Positions 8,311-17,312 of a stretch of DNA of 64,000 bases are shown piece by piece. The notes under the pieces are model-generated. The model saw only the letters and a program-made list of their open reading frames with translations, searched no databases and was not told the DNA's origin. The stretch is from Dyella_B nitratireducens (GTDB lineage Bacteria; Pseudomonadota; Gammaproteobacteria; Xanthomonadales; Rhodanobacteraceae), in assembly GCF_049532905.1 (NCBI RefSeq), contig NZ_CP064032.1, positions 2,294,001-2,358,000 of the forward strand, written 5' to 3'. The position numbers and the translations under genes were made by a program. Within the stretch, counting starts at the first letter, position 1; each line of letters starts with the position of its first letter.

Positions 8311-10532
8311 GAGGCACGCTCCAGCCGCTGGAAGCTGGCGCATTCCTGTTCAAGCAGGCTCGTCACGCTGGGCTGCAACGACGCTTGCAAGCGCAGCAGG
8401 CGATGCAAGGTTTCCTTGCTGATCACGCCCTGCTCGATCAGGAATTCGCCAAGCCGTTGCTCGCTGCGCGCGTGATTGAGCAGCAAAGCCCGGAACGCAA
8501 CCTCATCCAAATGGCCTTGCGCAACCAGAATCTCGCCCAGCATCACCTGGCGCGACATGTACCCGTTCCACAACTGAGACACACGTTCGCGCGCGATCAA
8601 CCCACGGTCGGCGGCCATTTCAAGCAGATGATGAGGATCGCGATCGCCCTTCTCTGCATGCGCGTACCAGCGACGCAGACCAACCGTCACCTGGCCCTTG
8701 TACGCGATCACATAACGTACGCGCCGCCCGAGCTGGCGTGCGATGGCGGCGAGCGACACCGGATCGATGTACGACTCGCTCGCAAGCACCAGCGTGCCGC
8801 TCTCGACGCGTAGCGGCAGCACGGCGTAATGCAGCGCGACGTGCCGGGGCACGGCCATCAGCAATTCGCGTGGCAGGCTGGCGGGGTCTACCGATTCGCA
8901 AGACACGCCGATCTGTTCGGCGATGGGAGCCGCGAGTTGCTCGGCCGTGATGCGGCCTTCGTGAATCATCGAGCTGCCCAGTTGCAGGCCATCGATGCGA
9001 TGCAGTTGTGCATCGTGCAAGTCCGCCGCGGAGATCACGCCGTTGTCGACCAACACTTCGTCCAGCGATCGCTTGGCGTGGTTCTCCCCGCCGATGCTGG
9101 GAAAATCGTGCGTCGTCTTGTCCCATGCCACCCGGCGCGGATCGCCGCAGCGGATGATCTGGCGAATCGCACGCCAGTTCGCCATGAAATTGATCAAGTT
9201 GCCCCATAGCAACCGCGGGATCGAAAGCAGCCCCTGTTTCACGCCGTAATAGCCGGATACGAAGATGATCCGCTGCAGCATGCGGTTACCCATCAACGCG
9301 ACGTTCGCGACAAGCACCCCGTCGAACCAGCCCTGCCCTTCGAAGATCGACACGAAGCGCGGCGCACTTGGCCACACCAGCTGCAGCAGGCCGACGGCGG
9401 CAAGCTGCAGCATGATCAGCATGGCGGCAAAACTGACGAAGTTGCTGATGGCACCCTTACGGTCGCGCCACAGGAAATAGTTGAGCACCAGGCTGCGCTT
9501 CCAGCCATGGGTGCGATAACCCTGATAGACGATGCCGATAATCCAGCGCGATTTCTGCCGCACCGCCGTCGTCAGGCGGTCCGGGAAATATTCACGCACG
9601 CAGACCACGTTGGCCTCGTGCCGGCTCTGGCCTAGCCGGTCGGGCTGCTTGGGATGCCGCTGGTAGCGCAGCACCGGAAAGCGCACGAAGATCTCTTCCA
9701 TGCCGCGTGCTTTCAAGCGCAAGCCGATATCGTAATCCTCGGTGAGGCTCTGCACATCGAACGCAATGCCGTTGCCTTCCTCGATCAAGGCAAGCACGGC
9801 GCGCCGGCTGAAGCAGGTACCTACGCCCGCACTGGGCACTTGGCCCGCCAGCGCTTCGCGTACCGGCACATCCTTGCCATGCAGCTCGGCGAATTCATCG
9901 AGGTAATGCAGACTGGTGAAATTGTTCCACTGCCGTTCGAAGGGATATACCGGAATCTGGATCAGGTCCTTGCGATGCACCAGATAATTGAACAGGCGCA
10001 GCTCGTGTTCGCACACCACGTCTTCAGAATCGTGCAGGATGAATCCCTCGAAGGTCATGCGCGCACGCTGTTCGAATTGCAAGATCGCATCGAGCACGTT
10101 GTTGAGGCAGTCGGCCTTGCTGGTCGGTCCGGGCCGTGCACACACCACCTTGTGCACGTTGGGAAAGCGCACACACACTTCGTCCACGTCGCGTTGCGTA
10201 TCCGGGTCGTTCGGATACGTGCCTACGAAAATGTGGTAGTTCTCGTAATCCAGGGTGGTGGCCACCAGCTCGGCCATAGGGCCGATCACACCGGTTTCCT
10301 GCCATGCCGGCACCATGATCGCCAGCGGTTTTTCCGCCGGGCGGTACAACTGGTGGTACAGCATGTGCTCGCACGTGTTGTAGACGAACAACGACCGCCA
10401 CAGGCGCCGCGTCCAGTAGACGACGTCGATGAAAAAATCATCCAGGCCGCTGATCAAAATCAGCAAGGCAATGACGATGACCACCGCGCCCAGCGCGTAG
10501 AGATAGGTCGAGAATGCGTCGAGCCACCACAT
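8307..10532 (-). CDS. nfrB: NfrB-like inner-membrane glycosyltransferase with MshEN-type c-di-GMP sensor
   Basis: 741 residues from the ATG at 10532, which has GAGGTG four bases upstream; a longer open frame to 10802 is out of register with the family. An N-terminal membrane helix is followed by a GT2 domain (VPAWQETGVIGPM, DSEDVV, LTEDYDIGLRLKARG, QKSRWIIG), then several membrane helices. The C-terminal 220 residues carry repeats of the LGxxLxxxGxI...L pattern (QLGSSMIHEGRIT, MLGEILVAQGHLD, RLGEFLIEQGVIS), the MshEN type known to bind c-di-GMP. In E. coli NfrB polymerises the N4 receptor glycan. The gene is coupled to nfrA by an ATGA overlap and follows wecB by 16 bases. Confidence 0.88.
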   Translation of the reverse strand: MWWLDAFSTYLYALGAVVIVIALLILISGLDDFFIDVVYWTRRLWRSLFVYNTCEHMLYHQLYRPAEKPLAIMVPAWQETGVIGPMAELVATTLDYENYHIFVGTYPNDPDTQRDVDEVCVRFPNVHKVVCARPGPTSKADCLNNVLDAILQFEQRARMTFEGFILHDSEDVVCEHELRLFNYLVHRKDLIQIPVYPFERQWNNFTSLHYLDEFAELHGKDVPVREALAGQVPSAGVGTCFSRRAVLALIEEGNGIAFDVQSLTEDYDIGLRLKARGMEEIFVRFPVLRYQRHPKQPDRLGQSRHEANVVCVREYFPDRLTTAVRQKSRWIIGIVYQGYRTHGWKRSLVLNYFLWRDRKGAISNFVSFAAMLIMLQLAAVGLLQLVWPSAPRFVSIFEGQGWFDGVLVANVALMGNRMLQRIIFVSGYYGVKQGLLSIPRLLWGNLINFMANWRAIRQIIRCGDPRRVAWDKTTHDFPSIGGENHAKRSLDEVLVDNGVISAADLHDAQLHRIDGLQLGSSMIHEGRITAEQLAAPIAEQIGVSCESVDPASLPRELLMAVPRHVALHYAVLPLRVESGTLVLASESYIDPVSLAAIARQLGRRVRYVIAYKGQVTVGLRRWYAHAEKGDRDPHHLLEMAADRGLIARERVSQLWNGYMSRQVMLGEILVAQGHLDEVAFRALLLNHARSEQRLGEFLIEQGVISKETLHRLLRLQASLQPSVTSLLEQECASFQRLERAS

Positions 10533-10548
10533 GGGGCACCTCGCTGGC

Positions 10549-11661
10549 TCAGCTCGCTTCGCGCCTGCGCTCGTCGCTGGCAAGTGCTCTCTTGAGCCGA
10601 CCGACGACGCGCACGCTGGCCGTGCCGTTGCCGAATGGATTGCCCGCATGTGCCATGGCACCGTAGGCAGCCGCATCCGACCATAACGCCTCGATCTGAT
10701 TGACGATGGATGCCCGCCGCGTGCCGGCAAGCCGCGCGCAACCGGCCTCGATCGCTTCCGGCCGTTCGGTTTCCGTGCGCAGCACCAGCAATGGCACGCC
10801 AAAGGTGGGGGCTTCTTCCTGCAAACCGCCCGAATCGGTCAGCACCAGCCAGGCATCGAGCAGCGCCTGCTGCATCTGCAGGTAATCCAGCGGCGGACTC
10901 AAGCGCACGTTGGACAAACCGCCAAGGATCGCGTGCACGGGCTTGCTCACGACCGGGTTGAGATGCACAGGAAACAACACCTGCAGCTCGGTATGATGGT
11001 TCGCCACATCAGCGATCGCATAGCAGATTTCGCGCAGATCGCTGCCCCAGTTTTCGCGGCGGTGCGCCGTCACCAGCAGATGGCCGCGCCCTTCCATGCG
11101 ACGCTGCAAACGATGGCGCTGCACCACCCAGTGCTGCGCATCGATCACGGTATTACCGGTGACGCTGATGCGTTCCTCAGAAATGGCTTCTCGACGCAAC
11201 GCAAGCGCCGCGCGCTCGGTCGGCGCAAAGTGGAAGCTGGCGATGCGGCTGACCATCTGGCGCAATCCCTCTTCGGGAAAGGGCCGGCCCAGATCGTAAG
11301 TGCGCAAACCCGCCTCGACGTGCGCAACAGGAATGTGGCGATAGTAGGCGCACAGCGCACCGAGGAAGGTGCTTTCGGTGTCGCCCTGCACCAGCACCAG
11401 CGACCACGCACCATCTGCCATCACGTTGTCGAGCAGTTGGCGGCAACAGGTGCTGAATTCGCACAAGCCATCGCCGCCGCGCTCAAGCGCCATGTCGGGA
11501 ATGATGTCGAAACAGGCGAGCATCTGCTGCGCCATCTCGCCATGTTGCCCGGTGTGCAGCCAGTGCGGTCGCGCCCAACCACTTGCATGCAGGCAGTGAT
11601 ACAACGGCGCCAGCTTGATGATCTCCGGCCGCGTGCCGGAAACGATCAGGATGTCCTGCAT
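10549..11661 (-). CDS. wecB: UDP-N-acetylglucosamine 2-epimerase (non-hydrolysing)
   Basis: A 370-residue cytoplasmic enzyme interconverting UDP-GlcNAc and UDP-ManNAc. Hallmarks are all present: GTRPEIIKLAPL at the N-terminus, HVEAGLRTYD, VTAHRREN, TDSGGLQEEAP and ERPEAIEAG, spread over two Rossmann-like halves as in WecB/MnaA. In E. coli wecB is also called nfrC because it is needed for phage N4 adsorption. Here it is the first gene of the wecB-nfrB-nfrA-DUF4434 operon, so it probably supplies the ManNAc donor for the glycan made by NfrB rather than ECA. Confidence 0.93.
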   Translation of the reverse strand: MQDILIVSGTRPEIIKLAPLYHCLHASGWARPHWLHTGQHGEMAQQMLACFDIIPDMALERGGDGLCEFSTCCRQLLDNVMADGAWSLVLVQGDTESTFLGALCAYYRHIPVAHVEAGLRTYDLGRPFPEEGLRQMVSRIASFHFAPTERAALALRREAISEERISVTGNTVIDAQHWVVQRHRLQRRMEGRGHLLVTAHRRENWGSDLREICYAIADVANHHTELQVLFPVHLNPVVSKPVHAILGGLSNVRLSPPLDYLQMQQALLDAWLVLTDSGGLQEEAPTFGVPLLVLRTETERPEAIEAGCARLAGTRRASIVNQIEALWSDAAAYGAMAHAGNPFGNGTASVRVVGRLKRALASDERRREAS

Positions 11662-12070
11662 ACATCCCCCTCACGTGCAGGATGGCGACACCACCCTGCT
11701 TCCCGAACATCCTGTCCTCGCCCCCTAATGCCCAGTCGCGAGCAGCGGACCGCGCATGTTCCGAGTGGACGGAATCGGTGAATGCGCTGGCAGTTCGGCG
11801 CAAAAAGCTGCGCTGTGCGCCATATTGCCAACTACGAGTTAAGTAAACACATTATTTTCATTATTTTATTGTTATAGGCATATTGACTCGATACAAATAA
11901 TTTGCTAGTCGACAAATCGAGCGCTTCGACGTAATCTCTTCCACGGCGAGGCGTTCCTTACACGGGACAGGGGCCTGGGCTTTCGGGATTGAATCGCATT
12001 CACAGCCATGCGCGCAGGGCGGCATAGCGGCTGTTGCGCGTTGTCTTCGTCTTTGCGCGAGGGAAATCCC
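11662..12070. promoter_or_regulatory. Divergent intergenic region with AT-rich tract
   Basis: This region separates the leftward wecB operon from the rightward DUF2334 gene. Bases 11836-11905 are strikingly AT-rich (TTATTTTCATTATTTTATTG, then TTGACTCGATACAAATAATT) in an otherwise GC-rich neighbourhood. That fits divergent promoters and a possible binding site for an H-NS-like silencer. TTGACT near 11883 could be a -35 box, but a good -10 is not obvious. Confidence 0.5.
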
Positions 12071-13855
12071 ATGCTCAGACCATCACTCTGCGGGCCATCT
12101 CGTTTTCAATCTTTCCTCCTCGGCGTTGCAGTGGCGCTACTCGCGGCATCCGGCCCGATGTCCGTTGCGCATGCAGCCCAAGGCAGCATGATGCCGAGCC
12201 TTGATCGCGCGGCCTTGCCTGCGCCACCGCCGCCACCTCACGCAGCACTGCCGAAAGTGCAGATATCGGCCAAGCAGGTGTCGAACATATCGAGCACCAT
12301 CACGCACACGATCAAGGCCGCGGTGACGGCCGCTGCGAATGCTTACGCTGCCGCGCCGGGTGCAAATCCAAACCAGAACACGCTCGTGCTGTATGACATC
12401 ACCGGGCAATGGGGTTGGCTGGGCGAAGCCTATGGCGTCATGGCCGGCAACCTTGTCACGCACGGCAGCAAATACACGTTGCAGCCCGCCGTGAACTACG
12501 TTGCGGGCGAACTCAATAGCTACACGGGATTGATCTACATCGGCTCGACCTATGGCGAGCCCTTGCCCACCGCGCTGTTGGACGACGTACTGGCGACCAC
12601 CAAGCCGGTGTTGTGGATGAACGACAACATCTGGCAGCTGTCTGCGCGCGCTACGAATTTCGCCGGGCAATACGGCTTCACACCGATGTACTTCGACTTC
12701 TCCAACACCTTGACGGTGACCTACAAGAACATCGCGCTGCAACGCAATGCGCTGGCCGTGCCTTCCGGCCTGCTGCAGACAACCATCAACGATTCCACCA
12801 AGGCGCAGGTATTGGCTGTCGCCACCAACGACACTGGCGGCACCGTCAACTGGGCGACCAAGGGTGCCAATCTCACCTATATCGGCGAGATTCCTTTCAG
12901 CTATACCGGCCCGAACGATCGTTACCTGGCGGCCATCGACCTGATCGGCAAGGTATCCAACCCGAACATGCTGTCACGCAAACGTGCGCTGGTGCGCATT
13001 GAGGACGTGGATGCGGAAGACAGCCCTGCCCAGTTGCGTGCGATCGCCGACTACCTGTACAGCAAGAACGTGCCTTTCAGCGTCGCGTTGATTCCGTATT
13101 ACGTGGATCCGAACGGCTACTACAACAATGGCGTGCCGGTATCGATCCATCTGTATCAGGCCACGGCCCTGGTCAGTGCACTGAAATACATGGAAGCCAG
13201 GGGCGGCGTCATGATGATGCATGGTTACACGCATCAATATTCCAATATCGACAATCCCTACACCGGTGTCAGTGGTGACGATTTCGAGTTCTATACGGCA
13301 CATATCGACTCGTCCAACTACGTGATTTTTGACGCCCCCGTGCCGGTCGATTCCGCATCATGGACGCAGGCACGCGTCACCGCCGGCTTCCAGGAATTCG
13401 CCAAGGCGGGTTTGATCCTGCCCACGGTCTTCGTACCGCCGCACTATGCCGCCTCGGCGGTCGACTACCAGGTATTCCAATCCAACTTCCATGCGATGTC
13501 TCAACGCGACTTGTATGCCATCGGCTGGTGCCCGAATGGCGCTTGCGGAACAGGGACACCGGATTACACCCGCATCTACGGCCAGTTTTATCCGTACCTG
13601 GTACGCAACGTGTTCGGTTCCGTGGTGATGCCCGAACAATTGGGCGACGTCGAACTGGTGGAATACAACAACAATCCGCCACGTTTTCCGGCCGACATCC
13701 TGTATAGCGCCAACTGCAACACGGTGATCCAGGATGCCGTGCAAAGCTTCTTTATCGATCCGACCCTGGACATCAGCTACCTCAAGCAGATCGTGCAAGG
13801 CCTGCAGGCGATGGGATACACCTTCGTGTCCGTGAGTGTCATTACGAAGGGCTGA
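12071..13855 (+). CDS. DUF2334 polysaccharide-deacetylase-like exported protein
   Basis: 594 residues from the ATG at 12071, which has GAGGGA seven bases upstream and opens a signal peptide (LLGVAVALLAASGPMS, cleavage after AHA). The N-terminal half holds a Rossmann-like region (NTLVLYDITGQWGWLGEAYG, GLIYIGSTYGEP). The C-terminal half matches DUF2334, a carbohydrate-esterase-4-like barrel: RALVRIEDVDAEDSP (metal Asp pair), PFSVALIPYYV, MMMHGYTHQYSN (His pair), and PPHYAAS. Inferred role: deacetylating or otherwise trimming the glycan made by the divergent nfr operon, by analogy with PgaB-like steps in other exopolysaccharide systems. Confidence 0.8.
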   Translation: MLRPSLCGPSRFQSFLLGVAVALLAASGPMSVAHAAQGSMMPSLDRAALPAPPPPPHAALPKVQISAKQVSNISSTITHTIKAAVTAAANAYAAAPGANPNQNTLVLYDITGQWGWLGEAYGVMAGNLVTHGSKYTLQPAVNYVAGELNSYTGLIYIGSTYGEPLPTALLDDVLATTKPVLWMNDNIWQLSARATNFAGQYGFTPMYFDFSNTLTVTYKNIALQRNALAVPSGLLQTTINDSTKAQVLAVATNDTGGTVNWATKGANLTYIGEIPFSYTGPNDRYLAAIDLIGKVSNPNMLSRKRALVRIEDVDAEDSPAQLRAIADYLYSKNVPFSVALIPYYVDPNGYYNNGVPVSIHLYQATALVSALKYMEARGGVMMMHGYTHQYSNIDNPYTGVSGDDFEFYTAHIDSSNYVIFDAPVPVDSASWTQARVTAGFQEFAKAGLILPTVFVPPHYAASAVDYQVFQSNFHAMSQRDLYAIGWCPNGACGTGTPDYTRIYGQFYPYLVRNVFGSVVMPEQLGDVELVEYNNNPPRFPADILYSANCNTVIQDAVQSFFIDPTLDISYLKQIVQGLQAMGYTFVSVSVITKG

Positions 13856-13897
13856 CAGTTCATCGCCGGCGGCCACCCTGCAAACCTCCGGCATGAA

Positions 13898-13925
13898 GAG
13901 CCCCTTTCCTTCGGGAAAGGGGCTC
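13898..13925 (+). terminator. Terminator hairpin with TTCG tetraloop
   Basis: GAGCCCCTTTCC and GGAAAGGGGCTC form a perfect 12-bp stem around a TTCG loop, 43 bases after the DUF2334 stop. Only a weak T-containing tail follows. Confidence 0.7.
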
Positions 13926-13977
13926 CCTCGTGCGCTGCAAACCTGGCGCTCGCGTGAGTTCCACTTCAAAGCGAATC

Positions 13978-14098
13978 GTCATTCCGGCGAAAGCCGGAAT
14001 CCAGTACAAATGAGTCGTGCGAAGCACTCAACATAAAACATGTTGTGTCCTTCGGACGCATATTTAAACTGGATTCCGGCCTTCGCCGGAATGACGGT
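13978..14098. repeat. REP family 2 inverted pair (BIME-like)
   Basis: CGTCATTCCGGCGAAAGCC at the left and its inverted partner ending CGCCGGAATGACG at the right enclose about 65 bases containing a smaller dyad (GTGCGAAGCAC). It lies between convergent genes. Other family members: 15394-15477, 52014-52197, 62168-62249, and halves at 46414, 47110, 56535 and 56916. Confidence 0.8.
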
Positions 14099-14129
14099 GA
14101 GGCCAGGTCACGTTACTCGCAAGCCCAAA

Positions 14130-15152
14130 CTAAAAGACTTGCTGCTGCGGATACTCCGCCGTGAAATCGTTATCCCACAGGAAGTTGGTAAACGACACTG
14201 TCACCGACATATCCAGCCCTTCCACGAAGTGCCAGCAACCGACCGGCAAGAACAGCACTTCGCCAGGATTCAAGGTGCACGACAGCACCTGCACGCCGGC
14301 CATGCGCGGATAGCGCTGCAGGTCGATCTGTCGGCCATCCACATGGGTAAAGCAGTGTTCGTGGTTGTAGACGTGAGCGATCTCGCACGCCGGCATCAGC
14401 AGGATGCGCTTGCGGCCCATCACTTGCGCCATGAAGTTGTTGGTGAGGTCGTGATGGAACGGCGTGATGGTGCCGGGTGGACCGAACCACAGAAACCCTT
14501 GTGTTGAATCATTGCCGTTCAAGTACTCGGGAATCTGCACGATGTCCTGCCACAACACGTCGAGCGCCTTGCGATTCTTGCCCTCGTTGTAAGCCGTCAT
14601 GTAGAAATCATTGCTGCGCTCGGCGTTGCGCACCATCTCGACGTAATCGCCGAACAGCATCGTCTTGCGATGCGCCGTTTTGCGCAATTCGTATTGCGTA
14701 TCCGAATCGCGGCCGAACTGGATCTCTACCTCGCGATCGCCGCAGCGCTCCTTGAAATAATCCAGGCTCCACCTGGTCATCGCGGGCCAGTCGTCCATCA
14801 TGCCGGTGATGATGACCGGGCGGCCGGCCGTGTAGTACGCGTCGAGAAATTCCTCGCGCGACAGTTTGTGTCGGCGCGGCACCTCCGTGTCGCGCAGGCG
14901 ATTCATGTGACGCTGCGCTTCCAGCACCCAATCGTGTTTCGCCAGGCGGTTGCGCAAGCGCTGCGCACCCACGATGTAAGGGCTGGTCATCGCCTGCTGA
15001 ATTTCCTGCACGGCTTCTTCATGCGCAATGCCCGCTTGCAGCATCTGTTCGTAGATAGCCTGCGGCGGGCCATCCAGCAGCAGGTTTTCGGCAATCCATC
15101 GGCGCCACTCATTGTCGACGTGGACCACCGGCCTCAACTCGACGTTCGCCAT
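14130..15152 (-). CDS. JmjC/cupin-8 domain oxygenase-like protein
   Basis: A 340-residue cytoplasmic protein. The first 110 residues are helical. Residues about 115-330 form a cupin-8/JmjC-like barrel of the Fe(II)/2-oxoglutarate hydroxylase type: RPVIITGMMDDWPAM, then FGPPGTITPFHHDLTNNF with the HxD metal pair, an RILLMP strand, and VGCWHFVEGLDMS with the distal His. Such bacterial proteins hydroxylate proteins or small molecules; the substrate is unknown. The N-terminal DEVQEI-like helices resemble an added binding domain. It is flanked by REP elements on both sides and looks monocistronic. Confidence 0.8.
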   Translation of the reverse strand: MANVELRPVVHVDNEWRRWIAENLLLDGPPQAIYEQMLQAGIAHEEAVQEIQQAMTSPYIVGAQRLRNRLAKHDWVLEAQRHMNRLRDTEVPRRHKLSREEFLDAYYTAGRPVIITGMMDDWPAMTRWSLDYFKERCGDREVEIQFGRDSDTQYELRKTAHRKTMLFGDYVEMVRNAERSNDFYMTAYNEGKNRKALDVLWQDIVQIPEYLNGNDSTQGFLWFGPPGTITPFHHDLTNNFMAQVMGRKRILLMPACEIAHVYNHEHCFTHVDGRQIDLQRYPRMAGVQVLSCTLNPGEVLFLPVGCWHFVEGLDMSVTVSFTNFLWDNDFTAEYPQQQVF

Positions 15153-15487
15153 GACATCCCCTCACGCGTTACGTGGCAGCAGCCATTGGAAAGCGAGCCT
15201 AGCGCAGGCCCGCCTGCAGCAACTGCGATTTTGTCGGCGAAATGACAACGATGTCCAGCCCCGCACGCCCCTTTGATGCCGGTCGAACCCATATGTGAAA
15301 AAGCGTTGACGTCCGCCCAGCCAGGAGCATCCCATGCCCGAGGAATGCGGACACGAGTACGGGGGCTAAAGGTTAGCGTTCAAGTCAACTCTCGCCTCAC
15401 CGTCATTCCGGCGAAGGCCGGAATCCATGCTTCGTACTGGCGATGGATTCCGGCCTTCGCCGGAATGACGGTGAGGCAATTGGGGGG
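15153..15487. repeat. Intergenic region holding a long REP family 2 palindrome
   Basis: The core, 15394-15477, has two 35-base arms starting GCCTCACCGTCATTCC around a 14-base loop, and lies 10 bases from the pgm stop. It is well placed to act as a bidirectional transcription block. The remaining sequence 15153-15393 should contain the cupin gene's promoter; nothing else is recognisable. Confidence 0.75.
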
Positions 15488-17146
15488 TTAATCCATATCA
15501 CCCGCCAGCGCCGCATCCACGATGCCCTGCGCTTCGCTCAATATCGCCTTGAGATGTTCCTCACTGCGGAAGCTCTCGCCATAGATCTTGTAAATCTCCT
15601 CGGTACCCGACGGGCGTGCCGCAAACCAGCCGCTTTCCGACATCACCTTGATGCCGCCGATCGGGGCGTTGTTGCCGGGCGCGCGGTCGAGCACCTCGGT
15701 GATCTTCTCGCCGGCCAACTCCTTGCTCTGCAATTGCCCTGGCGAGAGTTTGGCCAGCCTGGCCTTCTGCTGTGCGTTGGCGGCGGCGTCGACGCGGCTG
15801 GAATACGGCTTGCCCAGGGCTTCGGTCAGATCGGCATACAGCTCGCCCGGGTCCTTGCCCAGGCGCGCCGTCATTTCCGCGGCAAGCAGCGAGGGGACAA
15901 TGCCATCTTTGTCCGTGGTCCACACCTTGCCGTCGTGGCGCAGCATGGAAGCGCCTGCGCTTTCCTCGCAGCCGAAACCGAGCACGCCGTTGAACAAGCC
16001 ATCGGCGAACCATTTGAAGCCCACCGGTACTTCATACAAACGACGGCCAAGACGCTTCGTCACGCGGTCGATCAGCGAACTGCTCACCACGGTCTTGCCG
16101 ACACTGGCCTTGTCGGTCCACTGCGGGCGATGGCGGAACAGGTAATCCACCATCACCGACAGGTAATGGTTCGACGGCATCAGGCCGGCGCTGCGCGATA
16201 CGACGCCGTGGCGGTCATGATCGGTATCGCAGGCAAAGGCCACGTCGTAGCGATCTTTCAAACCAATCAGGCGTTGCATCGCATATTGCGACGAGGGATC
16301 CATGCGGATCTTGCCGTCCCAGTCCACCGTCATGAAACGAAAGGTGGGATCGACCGTGTCGCTCACGACGTTCAGGTCGATACCGTAACGCTGTGCAATC
16401 GGCTGCCAGTAATGCACACCCGCACCGCCGAGCGGATCGACGGCCATGCGTACGCCGGCACTGCGGATCACCTCGAAATCGATGATGTTTTTCAGATCGT
16501 CGACGTAACGGCCGAGAAAGTCGTATTCCTGCACCAGGCTGGAACGCCGCGCCTGCGGAAAGCTGATGCGTTTGACGCCATCCAGGCGGCTTTCGAGCAG
16601 GGCGTTGGCACGCTGCTGGATCCAGCTGGTGACGTCGGTTTCGGCTGGACCGCCATTGGGCGGGTTGTACTTGAAGCCGCCGTCAGCAGGCGGGTTGTGC
16701 GAAGGCGTAACGACGATGCCGTCAGCCAAACCATCATGACGATTGCGGTTGTACGTGAGGATGGCGTGCGACACCGCGGGCGTGGGCGTGAATTCACCGC
16801 CGGCGGAAATCGCCACGGCCACTTCGTTGGCGACCAGCACTTCGACAGCACTTTCGAGCGCCGGCTGGGATAGCGCGTGCGTATCGATGCCGATGTACAG
16901 CGGACCGGTGATGTTCTTCTGGCGGCGGTAATCGCAGATGGCCTGGGTGATGGCCAGCACGTGCCATTCATTGAAGCTGCGGTCGAACGAGGAGCCGCGA
17001 TGGCCGGAGGTGCCGAAGCTCACGCGCTGGGTCGTTTCGGAAGGGTCGGGGCGCAGCGCCTTATAGGCATCCAGCAGCTTGGGCACGTCTACCAGCATGG
17101 ATTCCGGAGCGGGTTTTCCGGCAAGCGCGTCGACTTTGGGGTTCAC
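15488..17146 (-). CDS. pgm: Phosphoglucomutase (alpha-D-glucose-specific)
   Basis: About 552 residues, interconverting glucose-6-P and glucose-1-P. Motifs: SFGTSGHRG near the N-terminus, VVTPSHNPP with the phosphoserine, DTDHDRHG for Mg2+, and GCEESAGAS for sugar binding, ending with RPSGTEEIYKIY for phosphate contact. I place the start at a GTG (17146) giving VNPKVDALAG; the extra 30 residues of the longer frame are encoded by a REP palindrome and are not family-like. The product glucose-1-P feeds UDP-glucose, the substrate of the cyclic glucan synthase two genes upstream. Confidence 0.92.
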   Translation of the reverse strand: MNPKVDALAGKPAPESMLVDVPKLLDAYKALRPDPSETTQRVSFGTSGHRGSSFDRSFNEWHVLAITQAICDYRRQKNITGPLYIGIDTHALSQPALESAVEVLVANEVAVAISAGGEFTPTPAVSHAILTYNRNRHDGLADGIVVTPSHNPPADGGFKYNPPNGGPAETDVTSWIQQRANALLESRLDGVKRISFPQARRSSLVQEYDFLGRYVDDLKNIIDFEVIRSAGVRMAVDPLGGAGVHYWQPIAQRYGIDLNVVSDTVDPTFRFMTVDWDGKIRMDPSSQYAMQRLIGLKDRYDVAFACDTDHDRHGVVSRSAGLMPSNHYLSVMVDYLFRHRPQWTDKASVGKTVVSSSLIDRVTKRLGRRLYEVPVGFKWFADGLFNGVLGFGCEESAGASMLRHDGKVWTTDKDGIVPSLLAAEMTARLGKDPGELYADLTEALGKPYSSRVDAAANAQQKARLAKLSPGQLQSKELAGEKITEVLDRAPGNNAPIGGIKVMSESGWFAARPSGTEEIYKIYGESFRSEEHLKAILSEAQGIVDAALAGDMD

Positions 17147-17172
17147 GTGTAAGGGTTCCTCGCAAGGTATGC

Positions 17173-17246
17173 GTAGGTTGGGGTGCAAACCCCAACATGG
17201 TCGTGTCAACCAAGATGGCGTCGTTGGGGTTTGCACCCCAACCTAC
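17173..17246. repeat. REP-like palindrome, family 1 (copy B)
   Basis: GTAGGTTGGGGTGCAAACCC and its inverted partner ending CACCCCAACCTAC form a long hairpin between the HAD and pgm genes. It is nearly identical in plan to copy A at 1813-1886. Open frames running through it add spurious N-termini to pgm. Confidence 0.8.
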
Positions 17247-17312
17247 AGCGGCAAATTATCGGCGACGGAGCATCAACCCAGCGTCTGCGCCGCGTTAGCG
17301 ATCGCAGTCGGT

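Noticed and set aside
8307..10802. NfrB start at 10802
   Set aside because: The 90 extra residues overlap wecB codons; the ATG at 10532 has a good ribosome site and gives the usual NfrB N-terminus and length.
15443..16873. 476-codon rightward frame opposite pgm
   Set aside because: Antisense shadow of an unmistakable phosphoglucomutase gene.
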